64,000 nucleotides of DNA from Halonotius sp046719765 (GTDB lineage: Archaea > Halobacteriota > Halobacteria > Halobacteriales > Haloferacaceae). The position numbers were made by a program, and so were the translations under genes. The stretch spans positions 62,001-126,000 of the forward strand of contig NZ_JABEBY010000001.1 of the NCBI RefSeq assembly GCF_046719765.1, written 5' to 3'. The notes under the pieces were generated by a model. It was not told the origin of the DNA. It searched no databases and saw only the letters and a program-made list of their open reading frames with translations. Shown piece after piece: positions 17,608 through 24,570 of this stretch. The first letter of the stretch is position 1, and each line of letters opens with the position of its first letter.

Positions 17608-18849
17608 ATGGATCATACGGATTTTGCGGCGGAGTATCCGGGAACGATCAACACGGATCAGGGGTATCCAACGTACAACCCTGATCCCCTTCCTCCGGAG
17701 TTCGAATACACACCGGAACTCATCGAAAAGCTCGCTGAAGCACGCGGTACTGTCGGGCAATTGGCCGGCATCGGGCAGATGGTGCAGGGCTCTCGAATGC
17801 TCTTACTGGGGCCGTTCATCCGACGCGAGGCGGTCTTTTCATCACGGATCGAAGGCACCTATGCTACGGTTTCGGCTGTCTATGCCCACGAAGCCGGGGA
17901 AGAAGACGCAATCGAAGGAACGACCCGGCATGAAGCAGCTGAGGTACTCAACTACGTGCACGCGACGCAGCGAGGGCTCGATGTCTTACCCGACGCTGCA
18001 ATCACGGCTGATCTGTTGAAAGAGCTACACGAAATCCTGATGACAGATGTACGCGGCGGCGAAAAGAATCCGGGCCAGTACCGACCGGATCAACGCGCAA
18101 TCGGGAGTCGAGATACGCGGGACGCCCGGTTTGTCCCACCGGCACCACATCACGTGTCCTACAAAATGGATGAACTGATCGAGTATATCCAGGACGGGCC
18201 AACCTTCGATCCACTTATTGATATCGCGTTCATCCACTATCAGTTCGAAACGATTCACCCGTTTACCGACGGTAATGGACGGATGGGTCGGTTATTGATC
18301 ACGCTGTTGATGGACAAATACGGACTGCTTCCGGACCCCTTCCTCTATCTGAGTTCGTATTTCAATCAGTATCGGGATGAGTACGTTGATACGCTGTTCA
18401 ATGTGAACTCGAAAGGCGAGTGGGAGGAATGGATCTCGTTTTTCCTCGATGGCGTCATCGATCAGAGCAAAGAGGTATTCATCCGTTCGAAAGAGTTGCT
18501 GGAGCTGCGTGAGGAGTACCGAGAGACATATCAGGGGCGGCAATCAGAAACGCTGCTGTCGATCCTCTATGAGCTGTTCAAAAACCCCGTCATCACGATT
18601 AAACAGGCGGAACAACGGGCGGATGTCGGGTATCAGGCGGCTCGAAACGCGATCTACGAACTCGAAAAAGAGGGTGTACTAGTGGAAGTAACCGGGAAAG
18701 AACGGTACAAAGTATATCACGCAACAGACATAATTGACGTGATAGAGAAGCCGATTGAAGACCTCGTCGCTGATGTCGATGAGGAATTCGAAAAGTATCA
18801 ATCCGGGTCAGCCGCTAACGGACAGGCATCCATCGAAGACTTCAATTGA
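17608..18849 (+). CDS. Fic-family protein (AMPylase), class II type
   Basis: 413 residues. The Fic core has HPFTDGNGRMGR at 217-228, with H217 the catalytic base, and the N-terminal helix has the self-inhibitory motif SSRIEG at 78-83 that fits (S/T)xxxE(G/N). A winged helix near residues 310-380 (IKQAEQRADVGYQAARNAIYELEKEGVL) may bind DNA. Family knowledge: such proteins transfer AMP to target proteins, and the inhibitory glutamate keeps them off until released. The ATG at 17608 follows a GTG by one codon; an A/T-rich box about 30 bases upstream suggests leaderless expression. Bracketed by repeats C and D. Confidence 0.88.
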   Translation: MDHTDFAAEYPGTINTDQGYPTYNPDPLPPEFEYTPELIEKLAEARGTVGQLAGIGQMVQGSRMLLLGPFIRREAVFSSRIEGTYATVSAVYAHEAGEEDAIEGTTRHEAAEVLNYVHATQRGLDVLPDAAITADLLKELHEILMTDVRGGEKNPGQYRPDQRAIGSRDTRDARFVPPAPHHVSYKMDELIEYIQDGPTFDPLIDIAFIHYQFETIHPFTDGNGRMGRLLITLLMDKYGLLPDPFLYLSSYFNQYRDEYVDTLFNVNSKGEWEEWISFFLDGVIDQSKEVFIRSKELLELREEYRETYQGRQSETLLSILYELFKNPVITIKQAEQRADVGYQAARNAIYELEKEGVLVEVTGKERYKVYHATDIIDVIEKPIEDLVADVDEEFEKYQSGSAANGQASIEDFN

Positions 18850-18900
18850 TGGTGAGGGTAGGTGAATATCCGCTAACAGAGTGTCTACCGAATAGGCGTC

Positions 18901-18947
18901 GCATGAGCAAAGATCGGTCGCCGACGGCGATTTGACGCAAAAAAGTG
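18901..18947 (+). repeat. island direct repeat, partial copy D
   Basis: Only the ends remain: GCATGAGCAAAGAT, then GGTCGCCGACGGCGATTTGACGCAAAAAAGTG. The middle modules present in copies B, C and F are missing. It lies 51 bases after the Fic stop codon and four bases before the stop of the next, oppositely oriented gene. Confidence 0.6.
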
Positions 18948-18951
18948 AGTG

Positions 18952-19200
18952 TCAAGAATCATCAGTAGCCTCAAACTGCTCGACGATCTGTTCGCGGCTG
19001 GTGGTCTGATTCTGACTTCGGGTCTCAATCGCCTCCTCCATCGCGTCGGCCGTCTCCTCGGAGACGAGGCCAGCGACGATCTCGGGTCGTGGGCCGCCGG
19101 TCAGTCGAACTAATGTCTCACCCAGCGTTTCATCCTCTTTCTTGTGGGCTTCCACATACGAGTGAAACGCCTCCGAGACCTGAATCGACTTCGTTCCCAT
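18952..19200 (-). CDS. VapB-like antitoxin-type small protein
   Basis: 82 residues beginning MGTKSIQVSEAFHSYVEAHKK, followed by DETLGETLVRLTGG. This opening is typical of haloarchaeal antitoxins that look like VapB/RHH proteins (a strand, then a helix, then LxGG). The acidic C-terminus would normally cover a toxin. No PIN-domain toxin gene is adjacent, so it is an orphan or acts on a toxin elsewhere. Lies between repeats D and E with the HicB-like gene on the same strand. Confidence 0.6.
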   Translation of the reverse strand: MGTKSIQVSEAFHSYVEAHKKEDETLGETLVRLTGGPRPEIVAGLVSEETADAMEEAIETRSQNQTTSREQIVEQFEATDDS

Positions 19201-19255
19201 ATTAGATATTCAGATGTGAATTCACAAAACCGTTTCTCCGATTTTTCGGTACTGA

Positions 19256-19528
19256 CTACTCGAATATGTCCGAGTCTTCAATCGATCCGGATGTATTCTG
19301 TTCGGGATCGATTCCAGCCTCGCGGAGTTCGGCTTCGCTCGGCGGTTCCCCCTCGCCATGATACCCCTGTAATGCCTCATCGAGATTGTCGAGTGCTTCA
19401 TGCCGGGTCTTCCCTTGGCTCGTGACACCGGTTTCGTCATCGCTTGCGACCCACCAGTCACCCTCGTAGGTGAGTGTGATAGTCGTCCCGATAGGAGGGT
19501 TATTCGTAGTGCCGGATTCGGTACTCAT
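19256..19528 (-). CDS. HicB-family antitoxin-like protein (orphan)
   Basis: 90 residues with the HicB partial RNase H-like fold: ITLTYEGDWWVASDDETGVTSQGKTRHEALDNLDEAL, then an acidic tail. HicB normally neutralises the HicA mRNA interferase encoded next to it. No HicA-like reading frame (about 60-80 residues, with a catalytic His) is found on either side. The start is the ATG at 19528; the longer open frame to 19690 reads through repeat E and is not credible. A paralogue with the same layout is at 33490. Confidence 0.75.
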   Translation of the reverse strand: MSTESGTTNNPPIGTTITLTYEGDWWVASDDETGVTSQGKTRHEALDNLDEALQGYHGEGEPPSEAELREAGIDPEQNTSGSIEDSDIFE

Positions 19529-19573
19529 GGCTCTTGATTGAGTGGCTACCGCAATAATCGTTGCCCAGTATCC

Positions 19574-19667
19574 GACGAGAAAATCGAGATTGTCGAGGGA
19601 GCTGTCGGGGAGTAGCATCCGCGAGCGACCAACGGGAGCGAGCGCGGCTCTTTTTGATCCAGCTTTA
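19574..19667 (+). repeat. repeat copy E with a second methylase gene tail
   Basis: 19574-19615 reads in frame as DEKIEIVEGAVGE-stop, almost the last 13 codons of the methylase remnant that ends at 17381. The repeat follows at once: CATCCGCGAGCGACCAACGGGAGCGAGCG, then TTTTTGATCCAGCTTTAG, where it stops. Modules after that point are missing. The gene tail and the repeat therefore moved or were copied as one unit. Confidence 0.7.
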
Positions 19668-19967
19668 GCCGCTCTCATAACTCTCAGCATACGTTCGCCA
19701 GTTTGATTTCAACTGTTCGACGGCGTCCCACAGCCCCCAGTCAACGCGTTCCTTCGGGTCGCCGTCGCGGTAGAGCCGATCAATGTGCGTAAATCCGTGT
19801 GCCTGATCTACGCGGACGATCTGCACGTTGGCCTCTACCTCTGGATCTTTGTAGAAGAGCACCACCGCAAAATCATCAGGTGTATCGAAGTTCGGTGTCG
19901 CTCGGACGCGGAGCAAATATTCCCGCCCATGATACGACCCGAGATCGACTGTGTAGGTTTTCGTCAT
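19665..19967 (-). CDS. small protein resembling TumE/DUF6516-type toxins
   Basis: 100 residues beginning MTKTYTVDLGSYHGREYLLRVRA, with the central VQIVRVDQAHGFTHIDRLYR and an ending DAVEQLKSNWRTYAESYE. The D-x-AHG-x-TH core recalls the DNxxGxxHxH core of TumE-type toxins, and the divergent neighbour is an HTH protein, the usual antitoxin partner. Toxin function is therefore an inference from pattern and context. In archaeal homologues I know it as an uncharacterised haloarchaeal family. Its stop codon lies inside the end of repeat E. Confidence 0.55.
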   Translation of the reverse strand: MTKTYTVDLGSYHGREYLLRVRATPNFDTPDDFAVVLFYKDPEVEANVQIVRVDQAHGFTHIDRLYRDGDPKERVDWGLWDAVEQLKSNWRTYAESYESG

Positions 19968-20025
19968 CGGTGGCTATCCCGCCACGAATGCTGCTATGGC
20001 GTCGGATCTGAGTTTTTCCCGTGGC

Positions 20026-20052
20026 TATTTATATGTTGACGTTCTATGTCAA
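20026..20052 (+). promoter_or_regulatory. TATA box overlapping a TTGAC-n7-GTCAA operator
   Basis: TATTTATA at 20027-20034 is followed directly by the inverted repeat TTGAC (20036-20040), seven bases, GTCAA (20048-20052). The dyad covers the expected transcription start in the 111-bp divergent region between the TumE-like and HTH genes, a classic autoregulation layout. Confidence 0.5.
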
Positions 20053-20078
20053 TGTACGTCCGTCTAACAGGAATCACA

Positions 20079-20426
20079 ATGGCTACGCACGAACAGATCG
20101 ATCCGGAGATTCAGTACCTGAAGCAGTTGTCCGAGGCTGACCTCTCGGATGTGCTCACACTGCGGCGCGACACCGCCGAGAACGTACTCACCGAGAAACG
20201 AGTCGAGTTACTGCGCACAATCGAACGACAGGACGTGTCGTCGATCCGCGATCTCGCACGGCAGGTCGGCCGCGATGTGAGTATCGTGAGCCGTGATCTC
20301 GATCTGCTCTTCGAGGCCGACGTAATCGAGTTCGAACGCGACGGAAACGCAAAACGGCCGAAACTGGCACACGAGAATGTCTTCGTGACTCCCGTCGTTT
20401 TCCACAGCCGCGTGCTTGATGAGTAA
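20079..20426 (+). CDS. MarR/ArsR-like HTH protein, putative antitoxin
   Basis: 115 residues. The middle contains a winged helix: KRVELLRTIERQDVSSIRDLARQVGRDVSIVSRDLDLL, followed by a wing and FVTPVVFH. Proteins of this type partner TumE-like toxins in haloarchaea as antitoxin and repressor. The ATG at 20079 is preferred over the in-frame ATG at 20046, which lies inside the palindromic operator. Followed by a 41-residue gene 48 bases downstream. Confidence 0.7.
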   Translation: MATHEQIDPEIQYLKQLSEADLSDVLTLRRDTAENVLTEKRVELLRTIERQDVSSIRDLARQVGRDVSIVSRDLDLLFEADVIEFERDGNAKRPKLAHENVFVTPVVFHSRVLDE

Positions 20427-20474
20427 CCACCAGACAGGTGTCGATTCCAACATCGTACCGACCAACGTACCAGT

Positions 20475-20600
20475 ATGAGCGAAGATAGCGACGATCAGTC
20501 TGCCCGCGAAGAGGCGCGTGAAAGCCTTCTCAGCGGCGGCGAACGTGTCGCAAAAGGCCGACAGCGCGGTAAAAACGAAGCCGAAGACGACGAAGCCTAA
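20475..20600 (+). CDS. 41-residue acidic small protein
   Basis: Reads MSEDSDDQSAREEARESLL, then SGGERVAKGRQRGKNEAEDDEA. It is charged, helical in the first half, and has the acidic composition of haloarchaeal coding sequence. It lies 48 bases after the HTH gene on the same strand and could be co-transcribed. No family recognised. The stop codon falls six bases before repeat copy F. Coding status rests on composition and position only. Confidence 0.45.
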   Translation: MSEDSDDQSAREEARESLLSGGERVAKGRQRGKNEAEDDEA

Positions 20601-20605
20601 TCAAC

Positions 20606-20764
20606 GACGAAATCAATTTTGTTGAGAGGGTAGTCTAGAAGTAGCATCCGCGAGCGACCAACGGGAGCGAGCGGTTCACTGCCGAGCGTCAGCGAGGCAG
20701 CAGTTTTTGATCCAGCTGTTTCAAGGAGTGGTCGCCGACGGCGACCCGACACAAAAAAAGGTGG
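20606..20764 (+). repeat. repeat copy F with a third, decayed methylase tail
   Basis: 20606-20644 aligns codon for codon with the methylase gene end: DEINFVERVV, then a TAG where GGG stood, AAG for GAG, and the final TAG. The full repeat follows: CATCCGCGAGCGACCAACGGGAGCGAGCGG, TTTTTGATCCAGCTGTTTC, GGTCGCCGACGGCGACC, CACAAAAAAAGGTGGG. The internal stop shows this tail is not under selection. Confidence 0.7.
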
Positions 20765-20806
20765 GATTGAAGCGAATCCCACAGCCACAATCACATACCA
20801 AATCGT

Positions 20807-21595
20807 ATGCACGCCGACATCCCAGCGTTCGACCGCGAGACAGTCCGATCGCTCATCGCGGTACTGACACAGCTCAAAAACACCGACACAGCGACAGGCC
20901 ACAACGACCTACTCTCGGCGGCGATCGCCCGCGTCTGGGCGTATTACGACGGCGAGTCCTTCAAGGTCGACCCGGAATCCATCACGGCCACCGATGTCGA
21001 AACAGCCCACACCGAACTCACAGCCCACAGCCCAACCCAACAAGACGCCCAAGCCTACCGCGAGGCCCACGGCACGCCACACCCAAACATGCCGCTGAAG
21101 ATCGGCTTCGATTTCGTCGATACCGCCTCCCGGTACCGAACCGGCAGTCTCCCCTCGTTTCGCACCTGGAAGGCGATCTACAGCCACGACGGAACGGTGA
21201 TCGCTGAGCGCGCCTACGACCACGAGGACGCGATCGCGCTCCGCCCGGTGATCGACGACGTGCGATACACGGCGACGGCGACGAAGCGAGACGGCGACGG
21301 CACCGTGCGGGTTACGCTAAAAGAACGCCCGTTCCGAACGGATATCGATGTCTACATTCACGAGAACACAGCCCAGACCGTGACGATCGAAGGCCACGAT
21401 GGCCCAAACGTCCAGAGCGAAACCCATCCGATCAGCACACTCGGTGCCGCTCTCGACACCGAAAGTGGCGAGGATACCGAGGGCGCTGACGACACCGAAA
21501 TCCGCGTCACCGAAGGCCTCGACGACGTGGTTTCGTTCATCGACGAGCAGGGCTGGGAGTACGACGCCGACGCCGACATCGACCTCCCGGAGTGA
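20807..21595 (+). CDS. hypothetical protein
   Basis: 262 residues, no family recognised. It starts MHADIPAFDRETVRSLIAVL, helical for about 60 residues. The middle carries a charged, possibly beta-rich region with FRTWKAIYSHDGTVIAERAY and VRVTLKERPFRTDIDVYIHE. The C-terminus is very acidic, ending with DVVSFIDEQGWEYDADADIDLPE. Codon usage is core-like. It begins 42 bases after repeat F, at the right edge of the repeat-partitioned zone. Start: only ATG near the frame opening. Confidence 0.65.
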   Translation: MHADIPAFDRETVRSLIAVLTQLKNTDTATGHNDLLSAAIARVWAYYDGESFKVDPESITATDVETAHTELTAHSPTQQDAQAYREAHGTPHPNMPLKIGFDFVDTASRYRTGSLPSFRTWKAIYSHDGTVIAERAYDHEDAIALRPVIDDVRYTATATKRDGDGTVRVTLKERPFRTDIDVYIHENTAQTVTIEGHDGPNVQSETHPISTLGAALDTESGEDTEGADDTEIRVTEGLDDVVSFIDEQGWEYDADADIDLPE

Positions 21596-21772
21596 CGGGA
21601 TGCCCCTCCGTCTACTGCCAGACAGCAGCCAGTATGCAGAACGTCCGGTCGCGTCGATCGGCTGTCGCAACTGTGGCTGAATCGTGCTGCTGCTGTCACA
21701 TCACACGAGCCAGCAGTGTGATCCGGTTGCAGTTCCCCGAGTATTTTATCGCTACAACCCGTATACAGATGT

Positions 21773-22057
21773 ATGAGCACCGGCGTCGAGATCGTGCGAA
21801 CGCCTGATATTCTCCACGGCAAGCCACGAATCGACGGCACGCGGATCGGTGTCTACACACTCGGGGCCGCCGTCGAATCGGGTGCAACCGTCGATGAGTT
21901 ACTCGCTGAGTATCCGACGCTCGACCGCCCGCAGGTCGAGGCTGCCATCGAATACTACGAGTCCCACCCCGAATTGATGGACTACATCCGGATGCAGAAG
22001 GCAGCCACTGAGCACGCGATCACGGCCGAGGCCCACACCCCCGACACCGAGGAGTAA
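21773..22057 (+). CDS. DUF433 family antitoxin-like protein
   Basis: 94 residues. PDILHGKPRIDGTRIGVYTLGAAVESGATVDELLAEYP is the DUF433 pattern (a HTH-like fold), with a helical acidic tail. DUF433 proteins pair with DUF5615 PIN-like nucleases as type II antitoxin-like modules. The partner follows after 6 bases. A GTATTTTATC box at 21741-21750 lies about 27 bases before the ATG, so the transcript is probably leaderless. The 177 bp before it show only this promoter. Confidence 0.82.
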   Translation: MSTGVEIVRTPDILHGKPRIDGTRIGVYTLGAAVESGATVDELLAEYPTLDRPQVEAAIEYYESHPELMDYIRMQKAATEHAITAEAHTPDTEE

Positions 22058-22063
22058 GTGTCG

Positions 22064-22389
22064 ATGCGGGTACTGTGTGACAGATGGTGAAAGCGTCGTA
22101 CGTTGCCGCCCTCGAATCTGAGTCCAGCCACACAGTTGCCCGCGTTCGGGATGTTCTCGAACCCACTGCGACCGATGCTGCGATCGCCGCTTACGCAGCA
22201 GCTACCGACTGGGTCGTTCTGACTGCCGACGATGACTTTTTCGACGAGACAGTTCCGCACGGGCTCTGTTATTATTCAGACAGTGACCCGCCCCCGCCGC
22301 AAATTCTGGTTGAGGCGATCGACGCCATTGATGCGGCCTACGACGACCCCGCTGCCGTCACTGCGTGGGTTCCTGACGGGTGGGTATGA
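22064..22389 (+). pseudogene. DUF5615 PIN-like toxin with a frameshift at its start
   Basis: The family start MRVLCD is readable from the ATG at 22064 (ATG CGG GTA CTG TGT GAC). The rest, MVKASYVAALESESSHTVARVRDVL and DWVVLTADDDFFDE, is in another frame from 22084. One base is missing at about 22081-22083, where CAG would be expected. The intact family has Asp at position 6 as a conserved PIN-like catalytic residue, so translation from 22084 would lose it. If the deletion is real the nuclease is inactive; if a sequencing error, the gene is a normal partner of DUF433. Confidence 0.65.
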
Positions 22390-22528
22390 GTACGAGAGAT
22401 ATCGCGTCTCAGCAGATGACAGTCCAGCGTTGTTTTGGGAGTGACCGTGCTCACTCACTGTCGATCTCGCCGAATGCAGCCGAAAGATCCAGCAACTGCA
22501 ACGCGGCCTCATCGGTAGCGATCTGTTT

Positions 22529-23590
22529 TCATCCGAGGTCATTGTCGACAACCGATTCCAGCAGCACCCGAACCCTGTCGGCCGTCTCCGCCCAGTCTGG
22601 CTGGGCCTCGTACCGCCTTCGGGCTGCTTGCCCCATCGTCGACAGCCGCTCGCGGTCGGTCGCCAGCGTGGTGATCGCGTCGGCGACCGCGTCCGAATCG
22701 TCGGGGTCGACGAGAAACCCATTCTCGCCGTCGGTGACGATATCAGTCGCGCCGCCGGCCCGTGCGGCAATCGCCGGCAGCCCGAAGCCCATCCCTTCGA
22801 GATAAACGATCCCGTACCCCTCATAGCGGGACGGAACAGCCAGTACGTGGTGGTCGCGGAACACGGCGGCGAGGGACGCGTCGTCGATGCCACCGGCGAA
22901 CTCGACGCAGTCGTCCAGCCCGTGGTCAGCGACGCGGTCACGGCACCGTGCGACATACCCCTCGTCGACCGGCTTGCCGACGACTGTGAGTTCGGCGTCG
23001 CCGTCGGCGGCCGCCAGTCCGTCGAGTAGCGTGTCGACGCCCTTTCGCGGGGTGATATTGCCGACGAACAGCAGGCTGAGTGGGGATTCGCGGGCACGGT
23101 CGGCGATGGCGTCGCTTTCGATCTGCGGGTCGAACCGGTCGCCGGCCGGCGGTGCGACCACCGTCCGGTCGGCGTCGACGCCGAAGCCGGTGACAACGTC
23201 GCGCGTAACGCTGCTGTTGCAGACGACGCCGTCGACGCCCCGGAGATAGCGACGTTCGACGGCCCGATACAGCGGCGTCAGTCGTCGCTGCTCGCTCGCC
23301 CGGAGGTGGTGGACGATGCTCACGATCGGCGTCGCAAGCCGGCGGTTCGTCCACGCTAAGGAGGGATGGGCGAGTTCGTCCTGCAGTAACACGTCATACT
23401 CGCCGACGAGTCGCCGCGGGAATCGGGGCGAGACGTTGTCGAGGAGTCCACGCGGGTAGGATCGCCATGGGAGTTCGATCACGTCTACTGTGTCGCCGGC
23501 CGCCCGAAGTTCGGAGACGAGTTGCCGGTCGTAGTGGAAGCCGCCCGACTGTGAGTCGAAGGTGCCGTAGACGATGAGGCCGATCCTCAT
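22529..23590 (-). CDS. glycosyltransferase family 4 protein
   Basis: 353 residues with the two-domain GT-B fold. The N-terminal part reads GLIVYGTFDSQSGGFHYDRQ, then VSIVHHLRAS. The C-terminal sugar-nucleotide domain has LLFVGNITPRKGVDTLLDGL, VPSRYEGYGIVYLEGMGFG (the E-x7-E-like motif) and ATDIVTDGENGFLVDP. It transfers a sugar to an unknown acceptor, likely during surface glycan synthesis. The ATG overlaps the stop of the upstream sulfatase-like gene by four bases, so the two form an operon. Confidence 0.88.
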   Translation of the reverse strand: MRIGLIVYGTFDSQSGGFHYDRQLVSELRAAGDTVDVIELPWRSYPRGLLDNVSPRFPRRLVGEYDVLLQDELAHPSLAWTNRRLATPIVSIVHHLRASEQRRLTPLYRAVERRYLRGVDGVVCNSSVTRDVVTGFGVDADRTVVAPPAGDRFDPQIESDAIADRARESPLSLLFVGNITPRKGVDTLLDGLAAADGDAELTVVGKPVDEGYVARCRDRVADHGLDDCVEFAGGIDDASLAAVFRDHHVLAVPSRYEGYGIVYLEGMGFGLPAIAARAGGATDIVTDGENGFLVDPDDSDAVADAITTLATDRERLSTMGQAARRRYEAQPDWAETADRVRVLLESVVDNDLG

Positions 23591-24459
23591 GTTCGATACC
23601 CCAACGCCGCCAACTGTTCACTCTCAGTGTCATCGCCGTAGACCCGTGAGACCGGTAGCGACTCCGGCGGCTCCAGCGTCGGCGTTCGCGTTCGGCTATC
23701 CGTTGCTGTCGTTTCCGCCCACGGAACCGTAATCAGCGCGGGCACGGGCGTTTCCATCGGGTGGCCGTACAGCCCCCACTCGCCGAAGAGGTTGCCGTGG
23801 TCGGCCGTGATGGCAACCCGACCGTCGACGTTCTCGCACAGCGATCCAACCTCGCTGAGTACGTAGTCGAGATTCGCTTTGTAGGCCGCCCACACGCGGT
23901 CGACGCTGACCTCGTTTTGTCGGAGCGCGACCCACGGATTTCCCGTATTGCTGTGGCTGCCACCTCGTACCAGCCCCTCGTCGCCATCGAGCGGATTCGG
24001 GACAAAGGGATGGTGGGGTTGCATATAGTGGACGACCAGCCGATCGGGGTCGTGCTCGCGGGCGTGGCTGATCGCGCGATCGGTCACCGCCGCCGGTGGA
24101 ATGGTGCCGTGATCGTCGTCCCACGCGTATTTCCAGACTTCATCGAGTGCGGCGAAAGCGTCGGCGTCGAGATAGCGATCCGTCCACGTGTTGGCTGTCA
24201 CCATGACCGTCCGTGCGGTTTCGGGGTGGCCGCCGAAGGTGTTTTCCAGCCACTCCGAGGAGGAACTGCCGACCGAGCGGATCGATCCCACGTCGGTGAG
24301 GAACCCGTAGTCGTCGGCGACCGCCGCCAGCAGATCGGCCCGACAGCCGTCGAGGACGACCAACACGTCCCACGACCGGTCGTAGACGGTTGTGCCGTAC
24401 GGCAGGCGACGGCCGACGGCTTGGATCGCTCGCAGATAGGCCGTCCCGAGCCGACTCAT
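23587..24459 (-). CDS. sulfatase-like/alkaline phosphatase superfamily protein
   Basis: 290 residues. WDVLVVLDGCRADLL is the first metal-binding region, SVGSSSSEWLENTF the nucleophile region, and VAITADHGNLFGEWGLYGHP the second metal site. This is the haloarchaeal sulfatase-like type found in glycan gene clusters. Because the usual CxPxR formylglycine motif is absent, sulfate ester hydrolysis is not proven; phosphotransfer or phosphodiester chemistry is possible. The ATG at 24459 is chosen over the open frame to 24576, which overlaps the divergent gene. Co-operonic with the GT4 gene. Confidence 0.8.
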   Translation of the reverse strand: MSRLGTAYLRAIQAVGRRLPYGTTVYDRSWDVLVVLDGCRADLLAAVADDYGFLTDVGSIRSVGSSSSEWLENTFGGHPETARTVMVTANTWTDRYLDADAFAALDEVWKYAWDDDHGTIPPAAVTDRAISHAREHDPDRLVVHYMQPHHPFVPNPLDGDEGLVRGGSHSNTGNPWVALRQNEVSVDRVWAAYKANLDYVLSEVGSLCENVDGRVAITADHGNLFGEWGLYGHPMETPVPALITVPWAETTATDSRTRTPTLEPPESLPVSRVYGDDTESEQLAALGYRT

Positions 24460-24570
24460 TCCCGGTTCTACCACGGGTAGCCTTCGACCGAGACTGGCAA
24501 AACCCCATCGGCGGGATCGTCGAGCTTCATTCGCCGAGGGAATTTTACCCCTCGCCCGCACGGTGAGAGT

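Noticed and set aside
19222..19461. Possible HicA toxin next to the HicB-like gene.
   Set aside because: The overlapping frame is Arg/Ser-rich and lacks the HicA double-stranded RNA-binding pattern and catalytic His.
13600..22400. Insertion sequence or integrase driving the island.
   Set aside because: No transposase, integrase or tRNA-type attachment site is visible.
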